Shown here in pieces: positions 40,899 to 49,296 of a stretch of DNA of 64,000 nucleotides (position 1 is its first letter; every line of letters begins with the position of its first letter). Source of the DNA: Paucimonas sp. (GTDB taxonomy: Bacteria > Pseudomonadota > Gammaproteobacteria > Pseudomonadales > Pseudomonadaceae); contig JAIRVG010000028.1 in assembly GCA_031253995.1 (NCBI GenBank), positions 62,001 to 126,000 on the forward strand, given 5' to 3'. The notes below the pieces were generated by a model. That model saw only the letters and a program-made list of their open reading frames with translations. It was not told where the DNA came from and ran no database searches. The translations under genes were made by a program, and so were the position numbers.

Positions 40899-43331
40899 AT
40901 GGCCAAGCCCCTGCAGGAATACCAGCGCAAGCGCGACTTCGCCGCCACCCCGGAACCCAGCGGCAAGCGCAGCCGTGGCAAGGCCCATGCCCTGCAGTTC
41001 TGCATCCAGAAACACGACGCCAGCCACCTGCACTACGACTTCCGCCTGGAGCTGGACGGCACCCTGAAAAGCTGGGCAATTCCCAAGGGCCCGTCGCTTG
41101 ACCCGAAGGTGAAACGCCTCGCGGTTCACGTCGAGGACCACCCGCTGGACTACGCCAGCTTCGAGGGACATATCCCCGAAGGGCACTACGGCGCGGGCGA
41201 TGTGATCGTCTGGGATCGCGGCGTTTGGATTCCCGAGGGCGACGCCGACCAGGGCTACGCCAAGGGCCACCTGCGCTTCGAACTTCAGGGCGAAAAGCTC
41301 AACGGTCGCTGGAACCTGTTCCGCACCCGCCTGGCCGGCAAGAAGGAACAGTGGATGCTGGTGAAGTCGAGCGACGCCCACGCCCGCGAAGAAAGTGACT
41401 ACGACATCCTCGAAGCCCAGCCGGACAGCGTACTCAGCGAGCGCAGCCTGCCAGGAACGAAGAAAGAAGCCACCCGCGCCCGCACGGCGAAAAAAGCCAC
41501 AAAAGGCACCCTGCCGGACAGCCTCAAGCCGCAACTGGCGACCCTGGTGGACGCTGCGCCGGAAGGCGACTGGTGCTACGAGATCAAGTTCGACGGCTAC
41601 CGCATCCTCGCCCGCATCGAAGGTAGCGACGTGCGCCTGTTCACCCGCAATGGCCATGACTGGACAGCGAAGCTGCCGCACCAGGTCGCGGCGCTGAAAA
41701 AGCTCAAGCTGAAATCCGCCTGGCTCGACGGCGAGATGGTGGTGGCCGACGACAATGGCGTGGCGGACTTCCAGGCCCTGCAGAACGCCTTCGATACCGA
41801 GCACGACGAACGGATCGTCTATTACCTGTTCGACCTGCCCTGGCTCGATGGCCACGACCTGCGCCAACTACCCCTGGACGAACGCCGCGCGGCCCTGGAA
41901 AAGATCCTCGCCGACCCGCCGCCGGCCCTGCGCTATTCCGCCAGCTTCGCCGAGCCTGTGCAGTCGCTGCTGGCCAGCGCCTGCCAGCTCAACCTGGAAG
42001 GCCTGATCGGCAAGCGCCGGGACAGCGTCTACGTGGAGCGGCGCAGCAGCGACTGGGTCAAGCTCAAGTGCCAGCAGCGCCAGGAGTTCGTGATCGTCGG
42101 CTACACCGACCCAAAGGGCAGCCGCAACGCATTCGGTGCCCTGCTGCTGGGCCTGCATGACGGCGAACAGTTGCGCTACGCGGGCAAGGTCGGGACCGGT
42201 TTCAGCACCGATACCCTGACCACCCTGCTCAAGCAGCTCAAGCCCCTGGAAATCCCCCGCCCGGCCCTGGACAAGCCCCCCACCGGCGCCGAAGCCCGCG
42301 GCGTGCACTGGCTCGAACCGCGCCTGCTGGCGGAGGTCAGCTTTGCCCAGATGACCCGCGACGGCATCGTCCGCCATGCGGTGTTCCACGGCCTGCGCAG
42401 CGACAAGCCGGCCAGCGCCATCAACCTGGAGCGACCCATGCCCGCGAAGAAAGCCGGCGCTCACCTGCGCCTGACCCATCCCGAGCGGATCATCGATGCC
42501 GGCAGCGGTACCACCAAGCTGGACATCGCCGAGTACTACGCCAAGGTCGGCAAGCTGATCCTGCCCCATCTCAAGGACCGCCCGGTGGCCCTGGTGCGCG
42601 CCCCCGATGGCCTGGGCGGCGAGCTGTTCTTCCAGAAGAACGTCGCGCACCTCGACCTGCCCAAGGTGAAGACCTACGACAAGGACCAGGCCGGCCAGGC
42701 TGCCATGGTCATCAACCACGAAGACACCCTGCTCGGCGCGGTGCAGATGAACATGCTCGAACTGCACACCTGGAATGCCACCGACAAGCAGTTCGAACGC
42801 CCCGACCGCTTCGTCCTCGACCTCGACCCGGACCCGGCCCTGCCGTGGAAGGCAATGGTCGAGGCGACCACCCTGACCCTCACCCTGCTCGACGAGATCG
42901 GCCTGCGCTACTTCCTCAAGACCAGCGGCGGCAAGGGCATCCATGTGGTGGTGCCGTTGCAGCGCAGGGCCGGCTGGGACGAGGTCAAGGACTTCAGCCA
43001 CGCCATCGTCAGCCATCTGGCCGGGCTGTTTCCCGATCGCCTGTCGGCAGTGTCCGGGCCGAAGAACCGGGTCGGGCGGATCTTCATTGACTACCTGCGC
43101 AACGGCAAGGGCACCACCACCGTGTGTGCCTGGTCGCTGCGCGCCCGCGAGGGCATGCCGGTGTCGGTGCCGATCCGGCCGCAGGAACTGGCCGAACTGA
43201 AAGGCGCCAACCAATGGACCCTGGCCAACATCGACGAACGCCTGGCCGAGGGCAACGACCCGTGGCAGGACTACGCAACTACTCGTCAGTCGATCAGCGC
43301 CAGCATGCGCAAGCGCCTCGGCTTGCGCTGA
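40899..43331 (+). CDS. ligD: Multifunctional DNA ligase D (NHEJ)
   Basis: ATP-dependent ligase of bacterial non-homologous end joining, acting with Ku. The 810 residues contain, in order, a 3'-phosphoesterase domain (~1-180; HLHYDFRLELDG, HVEDHPLDYASFEGHIPEG), an adenylation/ligase domain with catalytic Lys230 in YEIKFDGYR plus an OB-fold (~210-510), and a primase-polymerase domain (~540-810) with the catalytic pair in LDLDPDP and KTSGGKGIHVVVPL. This PE-Lig-Pol order is that of Pseudomonas LigD. The Ku gene lies 3.1 kb downstream on the other strand, with an unrelated four-gene operon between. ATG 40899 with a weak upstream site. Confidence 0.95.
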   Translation: MAKPLQEYQRKRDFAATPEPSGKRSRGKAHALQFCIQKHDASHLHYDFRLELDGTLKSWAIPKGPSLDPKVKRLAVHVEDHPLDYASFEGHIPEGHYGAGDVIVWDRGVWIPEGDADQGYAKGHLRFELQGEKLNGRWNLFRTRLAGKKEQWMLVKSSDAHAREESDYDILEAQPDSVLSERSLPGTKKEATRARTAKKATKGTLPDSLKPQLATLVDAAPEGDWCYEIKFDGYRILARIEGSDVRLFTRNGHDWTAKLPHQVAALKKLKLKSAWLDGEMVVADDNGVADFQALQNAFDTEHDERIVYYLFDLPWLDGHDLRQLPLDERRAALEKILADPPPALRYSASFAEPVQSLLASACQLNLEGLIGKRRDSVYVERRSSDWVKLKCQQRQEFVIVGYTDPKGSRNAFGALLLGLHDGEQLRYAGKVGTGFSTDTLTTLLKQLKPLEIPRPALDKPPTGAEARGVHWLEPRLLAEVSFAQMTRDGIVRHAVFHGLRSDKPASAINLERPMPAKKAGAHLRLTHPERIIDAGSGTTKLDIAEYYAKVGKLILPHLKDRPVALVRAPDGLGGELFFQKNVAHLDLPKVKTYDKDQAGQAAMVINHEDTLLGAVQMNMLELHTWNATDKQFERPDRFVLDLDPDPALPWKAMVEATTLTLTLLDEIGLRYFLKTSGGKGIHVVVPLQRRAGWDEVKDFSHAIVSHLAGLFPDRLSAVSGPKNRVGRIFIDYLRNGKGTTTVCAWSLRAREGMPVSVPIRPQELAELKGANQWTLANIDERLAEGNDPWQDYATTRQSISASMRKRLGLR

Positions 43332-43353
43332 GCGAGCCGCACAAGGAGACATC

Positions 43354-44394
43354 ATGAGCATCATCCAGGACTTCGACCTCGGCAGCCTCGACACCCTTCT
43401 GCGCAGCTTCACCCAGCGCCCGCAGGCGCTGCACCTGGACACCCAGTTGCCGCCGATCCTGCAGTCGCTGCAACAGGACCACCTCGACCTGCTGCCCCTG
43501 CCCGGCCAGGGCCACACCCTGCAACGCTGGCAGACCCTGGCCCGGGTCGCCGGCTGCGACCTGAGCCTGGCCAAGCTTTACGAAGGGCACACCGATGCCC
43601 TGGCGATCCTCTCCGAGTGCGGCTCCAGCCACCGCGTCGGCCAGGGCATCTGGGGCGTGTGGGCCGCCGAGCCGCCGGATGCGCGCACGCGGATCGTCGA
43701 GCGTGACGGCGACCGGGTGATCCTCGAAGGACGCAAGGCCTGGTGCTCGGGAGCCCTGCAGATCGACAACGCCCTGGTCACGGCCTGGGAACATGACGAA
43801 CCGCAACTGGTGGCCATCGAGCTGTCCCATCCGAGCCAGCGGATCCTGGCCGAGGACTGGCAGGCGGTGGGCATGGCCACCACCACCAGCGTGGTGATCG
43901 AGTTCGACCGCTCGCCGGCGCAGGCCATCGGTTCGCCGGGGCAATACCTGTCACGGCCCGGGTTCTGGCACGGCGGTGGCGGGATCGCCGCCTGCTGGTA
44001 CGGCGCCGCCGAGGCGTTGGCCGACTACCTGCGTGAACACTGCCGCAAACCCCGTCCCGATCCTCATGCCCAGGCCCATCTCGGCGCCGTGGATGCAGCA
44101 CTGTGCGGCGCCCGCGCGACCCTGCGCGCGTGCGCCGCGTGGATCGACGCCAACCCCGGTGGCGATGCCGAGCTGCCGGTTCGACGGGCCCGGGCGCAGG
44201 TGGAACAGGCGGTGAACCAGGTGATCGAGCACGTTGGCCGCGCCCTGGGCGCCACCCCCTATTGCCATAACAGCCACTTCGCCCGCCTCGCTGCCGACCT
44301 GCCGGTGTACCTGCGCCAGAGCCATGCCGAACGCGACCTGGCCGCCCTTGGACAACAGCTGGCCAGCGGGCCGGCGGGGGCATGGCAGCTATGA
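43354..44394 (+). CDS. Acyl-CoA dehydrogenase-like protein
   Basis: A 346-residue flavoprotein-like member of the acyl-CoA dehydrogenase family, first of a coupled four-gene operon that starts 22 bases after ligD. Seen: a degenerate N-terminal helical domain, a central GIWGVWAAEPP and GRKAWCSGALQIDNALVTA beta domain, and a C-terminal helical bundle. The usual catalytic Glu position is not evident, and the protein is shorter than true dehydrogenases (about 380). Likely oxidises or binds an acyl or sugar-acyl intermediate; substrate unknown. Confidence 0.75.
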   Translation: MSIIQDFDLGSLDTLLRSFTQRPQALHLDTQLPPILQSLQQDHLDLLPLPGQGHTLQRWQTLARVAGCDLSLAKLYEGHTDALAILSECGSSHRVGQGIWGVWAAEPPDARTRIVERDGDRVILEGRKAWCSGALQIDNALVTAWEHDEPQLVAIELSHPSQRILAEDWQAVGMATTTSVVIEFDRSPAQAIGSPGQYLSRPGFWHGGGGIAACWYGAAEALADYLREHCRKPRPDPHAQAHLGAVDAALCGARATLRACAAWIDANPGGDAELPVRRARAQVEQAVNQVIEHVGRALGATPYCHNSHFARLAADLPVYLRQSHAERDLAALGQQLASGPAGAWQL

Positions 44395-45143
44395 GCGAGG
44401 ACTTGTTCAAGGGCCCGGCGACCCGCCCGCAACACTGGCAACAATCCGCCCACCTGGCCCGCGCGACCTGGATCGAGCCGCAACAGCTGTGCCCGCCAGG
44501 CAGGCGCCTGGTGGTGGTAGCGCCGCACCCGGACGACGAGGTGCTGATGTGCGGTGGCCTGCTCACCAGCCTGCGCGGGCGCGAGCAGGACCTGCTGCTG
44601 ATCTCGGTCACCGATGGCGAGGCCAGCCATCCCGGCTCGGAGCACTGGACCGAGCACCGCCTGCGCCGCCAGCGTCCACTGGAAAGCCGCCATGCCCTGC
44701 ACCACCTCGGCCTCGACGTGCAGGTCCTGGAGTGGCAGCGCCTGTCGCTCAAGGACACGGCGGTGGCCCGTGACGAAGCGTTCCTGGTCAGTCACCTCGG
44801 CCATGTACTGGAGCCGGGCGACCTGTTGCTCTGCAGTTGGCGCGGGGACGGCCATGCCGATCACGAAGCGGTCGGCCGCGCCTGCGCCCAGGCGGCGCTG
44901 GCCAACAGCGTCGATCTGCTGGAAGTGCCGGTATGGGCCTGGTACTGGGCCGAGCCTGAGGATCAGCGCCTGCCCTGGCAACGCGCCTGCAAGGTGGCGC
45001 TGGACGCCGATGCGCTGCAACGCAAGCAGCAGGCCATCGCCGCCCATGTCAGCCAGATCGAAGCGGACGGCGAACGTGCGCCGGTGCTGCCGGCGGCGAC
45101 GCTGGAATGCCTGCTGCAACCTTTCGAACTGGTGTTCCGATGA
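44391..45143 (+). CDS. PIG-L family deacetylase
   Basis: A 250-residue zinc N-deacetylase of the PIG-L/LmbE group, which removes acetyl groups from N-acetylglucosamine-containing small molecules such as GlcNAc-PI or GlcNAc-inositol. Zinc motifs: APHPDDEVLMCGG (HPDDE) and the second ligand region GHADHEAVG. ATG 44391 overlaps the preceding stop (ATGA), so coupled translation. Together with a methyltransferase and glycosyltransferase in the same operon it suggests synthesis of a modified glycoside or glycolipid. Confidence 0.88.
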   Translation: MSEDLFKGPATRPQHWQQSAHLARATWIEPQQLCPPGRRLVVVAPHPDDEVLMCGGLLTSLRGREQDLLLISVTDGEASHPGSEHWTEHRLRRQRPLESRHALHHLGLDVQVLEWQRLSLKDTAVARDEAFLVSHLGHVLEPGDLLLCSWRGDGHADHEAVGRACAQAALANSVDLLEVPVWAWYWAEPEDQRLPWQRACKVALDADALQRKQQAIAAHVSQIEADGERAPVLPAATLECLLQPFELVFR

Positions 45144-45739
45144 GTATCGACGCGAACTATTTCGCCAACCTGTTCGCCGCCAGCGACGACCCTTGGGCTT
45201 TCCGCACGCGCTGGTACGAGAAGCGCAAGCGCGAGCTGATCATGGCCAGCCTGCCGCGGCAGTTCCATGAGCGGGTGTTCGAGCCGGCCTGCGCCAACGG
45301 CGAGCTGAGCGCGGCCCTGGCCGAGCGCTGCAGCGAACTGCTGTGCCACGACCTCGACGCCACGGCGGTAGCCCTGGCCCGGCAACGGCTGGCCCATCTG
45401 CCCGGGGTGCGGGTGGAACAGGGGCGCTTGCCGGGTGACTGGCCGGGCGGGGTCTTCGACCTGATCGTGCTCGGTGAGATCGGTTACTACCTCGATCCCG
45501 AGGCCTGGTTGCAGGCGATCGAACAGTCCGTGGCCAGCCTGGCCGGGGATGGCGGCCTGCTCGCCTGCCACTGGCTGCACCCCATCGAGGGCTGCCCGCA
45601 AGACGGGCGCCAGGTGCACGCCCTGCTGGAACAGCGCCTGCCGCTGTACCGGGTGCTGCGCCACGAGGAAGCGGATTTCCTGCTGGAGTACTGGAGCTGC
45701 CAGCCCAGCGTGATCGACCTGGACGAGACCTGCCCATGA
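45140..45739 (+). CDS. SAM-dependent methyltransferase, NodS-like
   Basis: A 199-residue methyltransferase. Motif I is VFEPACANGELSAALAER, then LCHDLDATAVALARQR and FDLIVLGEIGYYLDP, as in the NodS group of N-methyltransferases acting on glucosamine-based Nod factor precursors. The start DANYFANLFAASDDPWAFR resembles that group, too. ATG overlaps the PIG-L stop (ATGA). With the deacetylase just before it, N-methylation of a freed amino-sugar amine is an attractive reading, but it is inference. Confidence 0.85.
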   Translation: MSIDANYFANLFAASDDPWAFRTRWYEKRKRELIMASLPRQFHERVFEPACANGELSAALAERCSELLCHDLDATAVALARQRLAHLPGVRVEQGRLPGDWPGGVFDLIVLGEIGYYLDPEAWLQAIEQSVASLAGDGGLLACHWLHPIEGCPQDGRQVHALLEQRLPLYRVLRHEEADFLLEYWSCQPSVIDLDETCP

Positions 45740-46392
45740 TTGCCGTGATCATTCCTGCCCACGACGAAGCCCAGACCCTGCCACGCTGCCTGACGGCCAT
45801 GGACGAGGCCGCCCGTGCAGCCGAGGCGGCCGGGCACCGGGTGGAGATCCTCGTGGTGCTGGATCGCTGTCGTGATGGCAGCGCCGAGATCGTCCGGGCA
45901 TTCGGGGTGGACAGCCTTGAGGTCGATGTTCGCAACGTCGGCCAGGCCCGTCGCGCCGGAGCCGCGCTGATGCTGGAGCGCGGCGCACGATGGCTGGCCT
46001 GTACCGACGCGGACAGTTGCGTGCCGGCGGACTGGTTGCTCTGCCAGCTCGCATTTGCCGCCGACGCGGTGTGCGGCACGGTGCATGTGGAACAGTGGTT
46101 GCCGGAGCAGGACCGGGCGTTGCAGGTCCGCTACCTGAGTCGCTATGAGATGCGCGAGGGGCACCGGCATATCCACGGGGCCAACCTGGGGATCTGTGCG
46201 CGGGCGTACCAGCGGGTCGGCGGGTTCCAGCCCCTGGCGTTGAACGAGGATGTGCGGCTGATCGAAGACCTGCAGGCGTGCGGGGCGACTATCGTGTGGA
46301 CGGCGCGCAACAGCGTGTCCACCAGCCCGCGCCTGGATCCCCGGGCGCGGGGTGGGTTTGGGGATTATCTGAAGTCGTTGGCTTCAGCCTGA
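45736..46392 (+). CDS. Family 2 glycosyltransferase
   Basis: A 218-residue GT-A fold glycosyltransferase: IAVIIPAHDEAQTLPRCL at the N-terminus, VEILVVLDRCRDGSAEIV, the metal-binding DXD-type CTDADSCVP, and a later HGANLGICARAYQRVGGF acceptor segment. No membrane helix, so a soluble transferase. ATG overlaps the methyltransferase stop, completing a chain of three ATGA junctions. It is the last gene of the operon; a composite repeat follows. Confidence 0.88.
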   Translation: MIAVIIPAHDEAQTLPRCLTAMDEAARAAEAAGHRVEILVVLDRCRDGSAEIVRAFGVDSLEVDVRNVGQARRAGAALMLERGARWLACTDADSCVPADWLLCQLAFAADAVCGTVHVEQWLPEQDRALQVRYLSRYEMREGHRHIHGANLGICARAYQRVGGFQPLALNEDVRLIEDLQACGATIVWTARNSVSTSPRLDPRARGGFGDYLKSLASA

Positions 46393-46399
46393 CGGGATA

Positions 46400-46468
46400 C
46401 GCTGTCGCGCAGAGAACACAAGTCGAGAGCTCCCACACTATCCCTGCTAAATCAATGAGTTATGTGTT
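46400..46468. repeat. Short copy of the composite repeat
   Basis: Contains the left end CGCTGTCGCGCAGAGAAC (46400-46417) and the right end (46446-46468) found at 15729-15933, but the 28-base middle has only a REP remnant (GAGCTCCCAC). It separates the four-gene operon from the convergent ku gene. Confidence 0.75.
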
Positions 46469-46479
46469 GCTCTAGTCGT

Positions 46480-47331
46480 TCAGGAAGCCTTGCGCGGCGT
46501 CTTCTTCGCCGCCGCAGCCTTTTTCTTCGGCACCGGTTTCGCCCCCTTGCCCCCCAGGCTGCGCTTGAGCAGTTCGGTCAGGTCGATGATATCGGCACCC
46601 TTGCCACCCGCCTCCTCGGCCTGTTCCACCACGCTGATCTTGCCCTTGCTGGCCTTCTCTTCCACCAGGTCCATGATGGTGTGGCGAAACACGTTCTGGT
46701 AGTCATCCGGCGTCCACTTGCCACTCATGTCCTCGACCAGCCGCCGGGCCATCTCCAGTTCGCCCTTGGCGACCTTGGCCTGGGTCACGCTGCTGTCCAG
46801 TTCCAGGCTGTCGATCCCGCGTACTTCATCCGGCCAGCGCAGGGTGATCAGCACCAGCGCGTCCTCCAGCGGCCGCAGCAGCGCCAGGTGCTGCCGGGTG
46901 TGCAGCACCACCGTGGCCAGGGCCACCTTGCCGGTGCTTTCAAGGGTCTCGCGCAGCAAGGCGTAGACCTTGCCGCCACGCTTGTCCGGTGCCAGGTAGT
47001 ACGGCGTATCGAAGTGCTGCAGGGGAATCTCGCCGGCGGCGACGAAGGAAAAGATATCGATGGTCTGGGTCGCTTCGGGTCGCGCCTTGCGGATCTCCTC
47101 CTCGCTGATCACCACGTAGCGGCCCTTCTCGTACTCCACGCCCTTGACGATGTCTTCCTTGGTGACGTCCTTGCCGGTGACCTTGTTGATCCGCTTGTAG
47201 CCCACCGGGTCCATGCTGCGCTGGTCCAGCCAGTCGAAATCGATCCGCTGGCTGCGCACCGCCGACGCCAGGGCCACGGGGATATGCACCAGTCCGAAGC
47301 TGATGGCGCCTTTCCAGATTGCTCGTGCCAT
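46480..47331 (-). CDS. ku: Ku protein (NHEJ end-binding)
   Basis: Homodimeric Ku ring that binds double-strand DNA ends and recruits LigD. The 283 residues open with the classic MARAIWKGAISFGLVHIPV, continue with the Ku core (DFDWLDQRSMDPVGYKR, VEYEKGRYVVISEEE, FDTPYYLAPDKRGGKVYALL) and end in a Lys/Ala-rich tail (PVPKKKAAAAKKTPRKAS) typical of the C-terminal extension that promotes threading on DNA. Ribosome site AGGAG. Upstream on the same strand, 15 bases away, is a 39-residue Cys-rich protein gene. Confidence 0.95.
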   Translation of the reverse strand: MARAIWKGAISFGLVHIPVALASAVRSQRIDFDWLDQRSMDPVGYKRINKVTGKDVTKEDIVKGVEYEKGRYVVISEEEIRKARPEATQTIDIFSFVAAGEIPLQHFDTPYYLAPDKRGGKVYALLRETLESTGKVALATVVLHTRQHLALLRPLEDALVLITLRWPDEVRGIDSLELDSSVTQAKVAKGELEMARRLVEDMSGKWTPDDYQNVFRHTIMDLVEEKASKGKISVVEQAEEAGGKGADIIDLTELLKRSLGGKGAKPVPKKKAAAAKKTPRKAS

Positions 47332-47346
47332 GGGGAACTCCTGGTA

Positions 47347-47466
47347 TCAGGAAAGGTGGTAGCGCAAGGCGCCACAGCGTTCACAACATTGACACGCCAC
47401 GCCCTCGGTCTCGCCGACGGGCAGTGACCGCCACTGACAACCACGGAGCAGACAGAAAAAGGTCAT
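47347..47466 (-). CDS. Cys-rich small protein (39 residues) upstream of ku
   Basis: Begins ATG at 47466 after a perfect GGAGGTGG site and reads MTFFCLLRGCQWRSLPVGET, ending in CQCCERCGALRYHLS. The CQCCERCG cluster and the terminal RCGxLRYH word fit a family of tiny Cys-rich proteins that I recall from pseudomonad genomes (PSPA7_2676-like); it may bind zinc. Its stop is 15 bases before the ku start codon, so it is probably co-transcribed with ku. Function unknown. Confidence 0.72.
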   Translation of the reverse strand: MTFFCLLRGCQWRSLPVGETEGVACQCCERCGALRYHLS

Positions 47467-47556
47467 TGGCCACCTCCTGGTACCCGTTGATCGGGCTCAT
47501 GCAGTAGTGACCAACGGGTAGCACAGAAGGTTTGTTCGGGATGCGGGCGACGCCGA

Positions 47557-47736
47557 TCAGTTGTCGCTGTCCTTGCTCGGCGCCAGTTGCGAGGCGGGGC
47601 TGTCCGACTGCGGCTGCTGCATCTGCAGCGACGGCTTGCTCGGATCGCTGTCCTTGCCCGGATGGTTGGAGTTGTCGAAACAGCCGCCCAGGGCCAGCAG
47701 GCCAGACAGCAGCAACAGGGTTGCGCCCTTGTTCAT
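47557..47736 (-). CDS. Small lipoprotein
   Basis: A 59-residue lipoprotein: MNKGATLLLLSGLLALGGCFDNSN shows a lipobox LALGGC with Cys19; the mature 41 residues are polar and disordered (Ser/Asp/Pro/Gln). GGAGG ribosome site. Anchored in the inner or outer membrane (Phe-Asp after Cys, so position +2 is not Asp and outer membrane is expected). Role unknown. Confidence 0.78.
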   Translation of the reverse strand: MNKGATLLLLSGLLALGGCFDNSNHPGKDSDPSKPSLQMQQPQSDSPASQLAPSKDSDN

Positions 47737-47840
47737 GACGAAGTCCTCCAGGAAAGCAAACGGCGCATCGAGGACGGACCGCGATGCGCCAGGCGGACGG
47801 GGCATCGCTCATGCCCCGCCGGTTACAGCGGTACTACAGG

Positions 47841-48014
47841 TCAGGAACGACCGCCTTTGCGGCCGGTGTCCTGGGTTTTCTGCCGGTCCTGATTCATGCC
47901 ACCCGAATGTTGCCCGCCCTTGCGACCGGCTTCGGAGGCTTTTTCCCGATCGTTGGCAAAGTTGCCCGGGTTGCCACCTTGCTTGGAGCCAGTGCGGTTT
48001 TCATTGTTAGCCAT
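47841..48014 (-). CDS. KGG-repeat stress-induced protein
   Basis: A 57-residue hydrophilic protein: MANNENRTGSKQGGNPGNFA, then two GRKGG motifs (EAGRKGGQH, DTGRKGGRS). This is the con-10/KGG general-stress family related to GsiB, induced in stationary phase and desiccation in many bacteria; disordered and without enzymatic role. Ribosome site GAGGTGAAAG. It stands alone, in line with the lipoprotein and ku genes. Confidence 0.92.
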   Translation of the reverse strand: MANNENRTGSKQGGNPGNFANDREKASEAGRKGGQHSGGMNQDRQKTQDTGRKGGRS

Positions 48015-48182
48015 GATCTTTCACCTCATAGAAAACGAAGGATGCACGACGTTGTGCCGTACATGACTTGGGAGTTCGTATGCCGTGAAGGATTCGCCTG
48101 GATTCGGCATGGCCGGACGGATGGCGGGAAATGTTGGTGCGCAAAGGGAAGACGACAGAGGAAACACTGTTTTGCAGGGAGC

Positions 48183-48211
48183 TGTGGGGAGCGGGTTGCC
48201 CGCTCCCCACA
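48183..48211. repeat. REP-type perfect palindrome after the PCu(A)C gene
   Basis: 13-bp arms (48183-48195 with 48199-48211), TTG loop, seven bases beyond the stop of the copper chaperone gene. Probably doubles as its terminator. Confidence 0.75.
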
Positions 48212-48217
48212 GGCGTC

Positions 48218-48691
48218 TTACATATGGCCCTTGCCGTGATGCATTTCGTGCCCGCCGCTGGTCAGCGAGCGCACCGGCGCCTGGATCTCAAGGTTTTCCT
48301 TGTTGCCCTTGGCATCTTCGATCACCAGGGTCAGCGCTACCTTCTCGCCTTCCTTGAGCTGCTGCTTCAGGCCCATCAGCATGACGTGGTAGCCGTTGGC
48401 ATCGAGGACCACGGTCTTGCCGGCCGGCAGGTCGAGGCTCTGTACCGGGCCCATCTTCATCACGTCGCCGTTCATGCTCATCTCGTGGATCTGCACGTCC
48501 TTGGCCACCGGCGACTGCACGGCGACCAGCTTGCTGTCGCTGTCGGCGGTCAGGGTCATGAAGGCGCCGGAGGCCTGCTGGTTGGCCACGGTGGCGCGGA
48601 CCCAGGGCTCGCCCACTGTGGTTTGCGCCAGGGCCGGCAGGGCCGCGCCGCAGAGGGCCAGGACGGCCAGGGATTTGCGCAGGATGGGCAT
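48218..48691 (-). CDS. PCu(A)C periplasmic copper chaperone
   Basis: A 157-residue periplasmic protein delivering Cu(I) to the CuA or CuB site of cytochrome oxidase. Signal peptide ends LPALAQ. The Cu-site H(M)X10MX21HXM is visible: IHEMSMNGDVMKMGPV and later GYHVMLMGL. The C-terminus has extra His/Met (GGHEMHHGKGHM), a second copper-binding tail known in some family members. Its ATG overlaps the stop of the sco gene (TGATG), so one operon and one function. Confidence 0.93.
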   Translation of the reverse strand: MPILRKSLAVLALCGAALPALAQTTVGEPWVRATVANQQASGAFMTLTADSDSKLVAVQSPVAKDVQIHEMSMNGDVMKMGPVQSLDLPAGKTVVLDANGYHVMLMGLKQQLKEGEKVALTLVIEDAKGNKENLEIQAPVRSLTSGGHEMHHGKGHM

Positions 48692-49296
48692 CAGCAGATC
48701 TCCATGAGGGTCAACAGGTCTTCGGCGCATTCCTTCGCCGTCAGCGAATGGGACAGGCCCAGGTGCAGGCGGCCGCGGGAGTCGAAGACGAAACTGGTGG
48801 ACGAATGCGAGACAGTGTAGCTGTCACCCAGCGGCACCTTCTCGTAGAACACCCCGAACTCCTTGGCGGTGGCGGCGATCTGCTCCGGCGTGCCGGACAG
48901 CGCGGTGAAGGTCGGGTCGAAGGCCTTGACGTAGTCTTCCAGCACCTGCGGGGTATCGCGCTCGGGATCGAGGGTGATGAACACCACTTTCAGGAAGTCG
49001 CCGTCGCGGCCCATCAGCTTCTTGATCTGCACCGCCCGCGCCAGGGTGGTCGGGCAGATGGCCGGGCACTGGGTGAAGCCGAAGAACACCATCGGCATCG
49101 AGCCGTAGAAGCTCGACAGTGCGTAGGTGTCGCCGTGGACATCCTGGAGCTTGAAGGAGCGGCCGAGGATCTTGTTGCTCAGGTCCTTGCCGTACTTGAA
49201 GTCGAGTTTCGGGGAACTGTCGCAGCCCGCCAGGGCACCGAGGCCCAGCACGCCGAGCCCGGCGATAACCGAGCGCCGGGTCAGTAGATCGTTCAT
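48691..49296 (-). CDS. Sco1/SenC family lipoprotein
   Basis: A 201-residue thioredoxin-fold copper-binding lipoprotein assembling the CuA centre of cytochrome oxidase. Lipobox LGALAGC near residue 25; copper motif CPAIC in FGFTQCPAICPTTLA and the distal His in YTVSHSSTSFVFD. It is upstream of the PCu(A)C chaperone with overlapping codons. ATG 49296 with AAGGA 9 bases before. Divergent from the M28 peptidase. Confidence 0.92.
   Translation of the reverse strand: MNDLLTRRSVIAGLGVLGLGALAGCDSSPKLDFKYGKDLSNKILGRSFKLQDVHGDTYALSSFYGSMPMVFFGFTQCPAICPTTLARAVQIKKLMGRDGDFLKVVFITLDPERDTPQVLEDYVKAFDPTFTALSGTPEQIAATAKEFGVFYEKVPLGDSYTVSHSSTSFVFDSRGRLHLGLSHSLTAKECAEDLLTLMEIC

Noticed and set aside
40737..41867. 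Minus-strand extension that would lengthen the acidic protein to 535 residues
   Set aside because: The extra part is antisense to ligD with no coding character; ATG 40736 has its own ribosome site and gives the family length.
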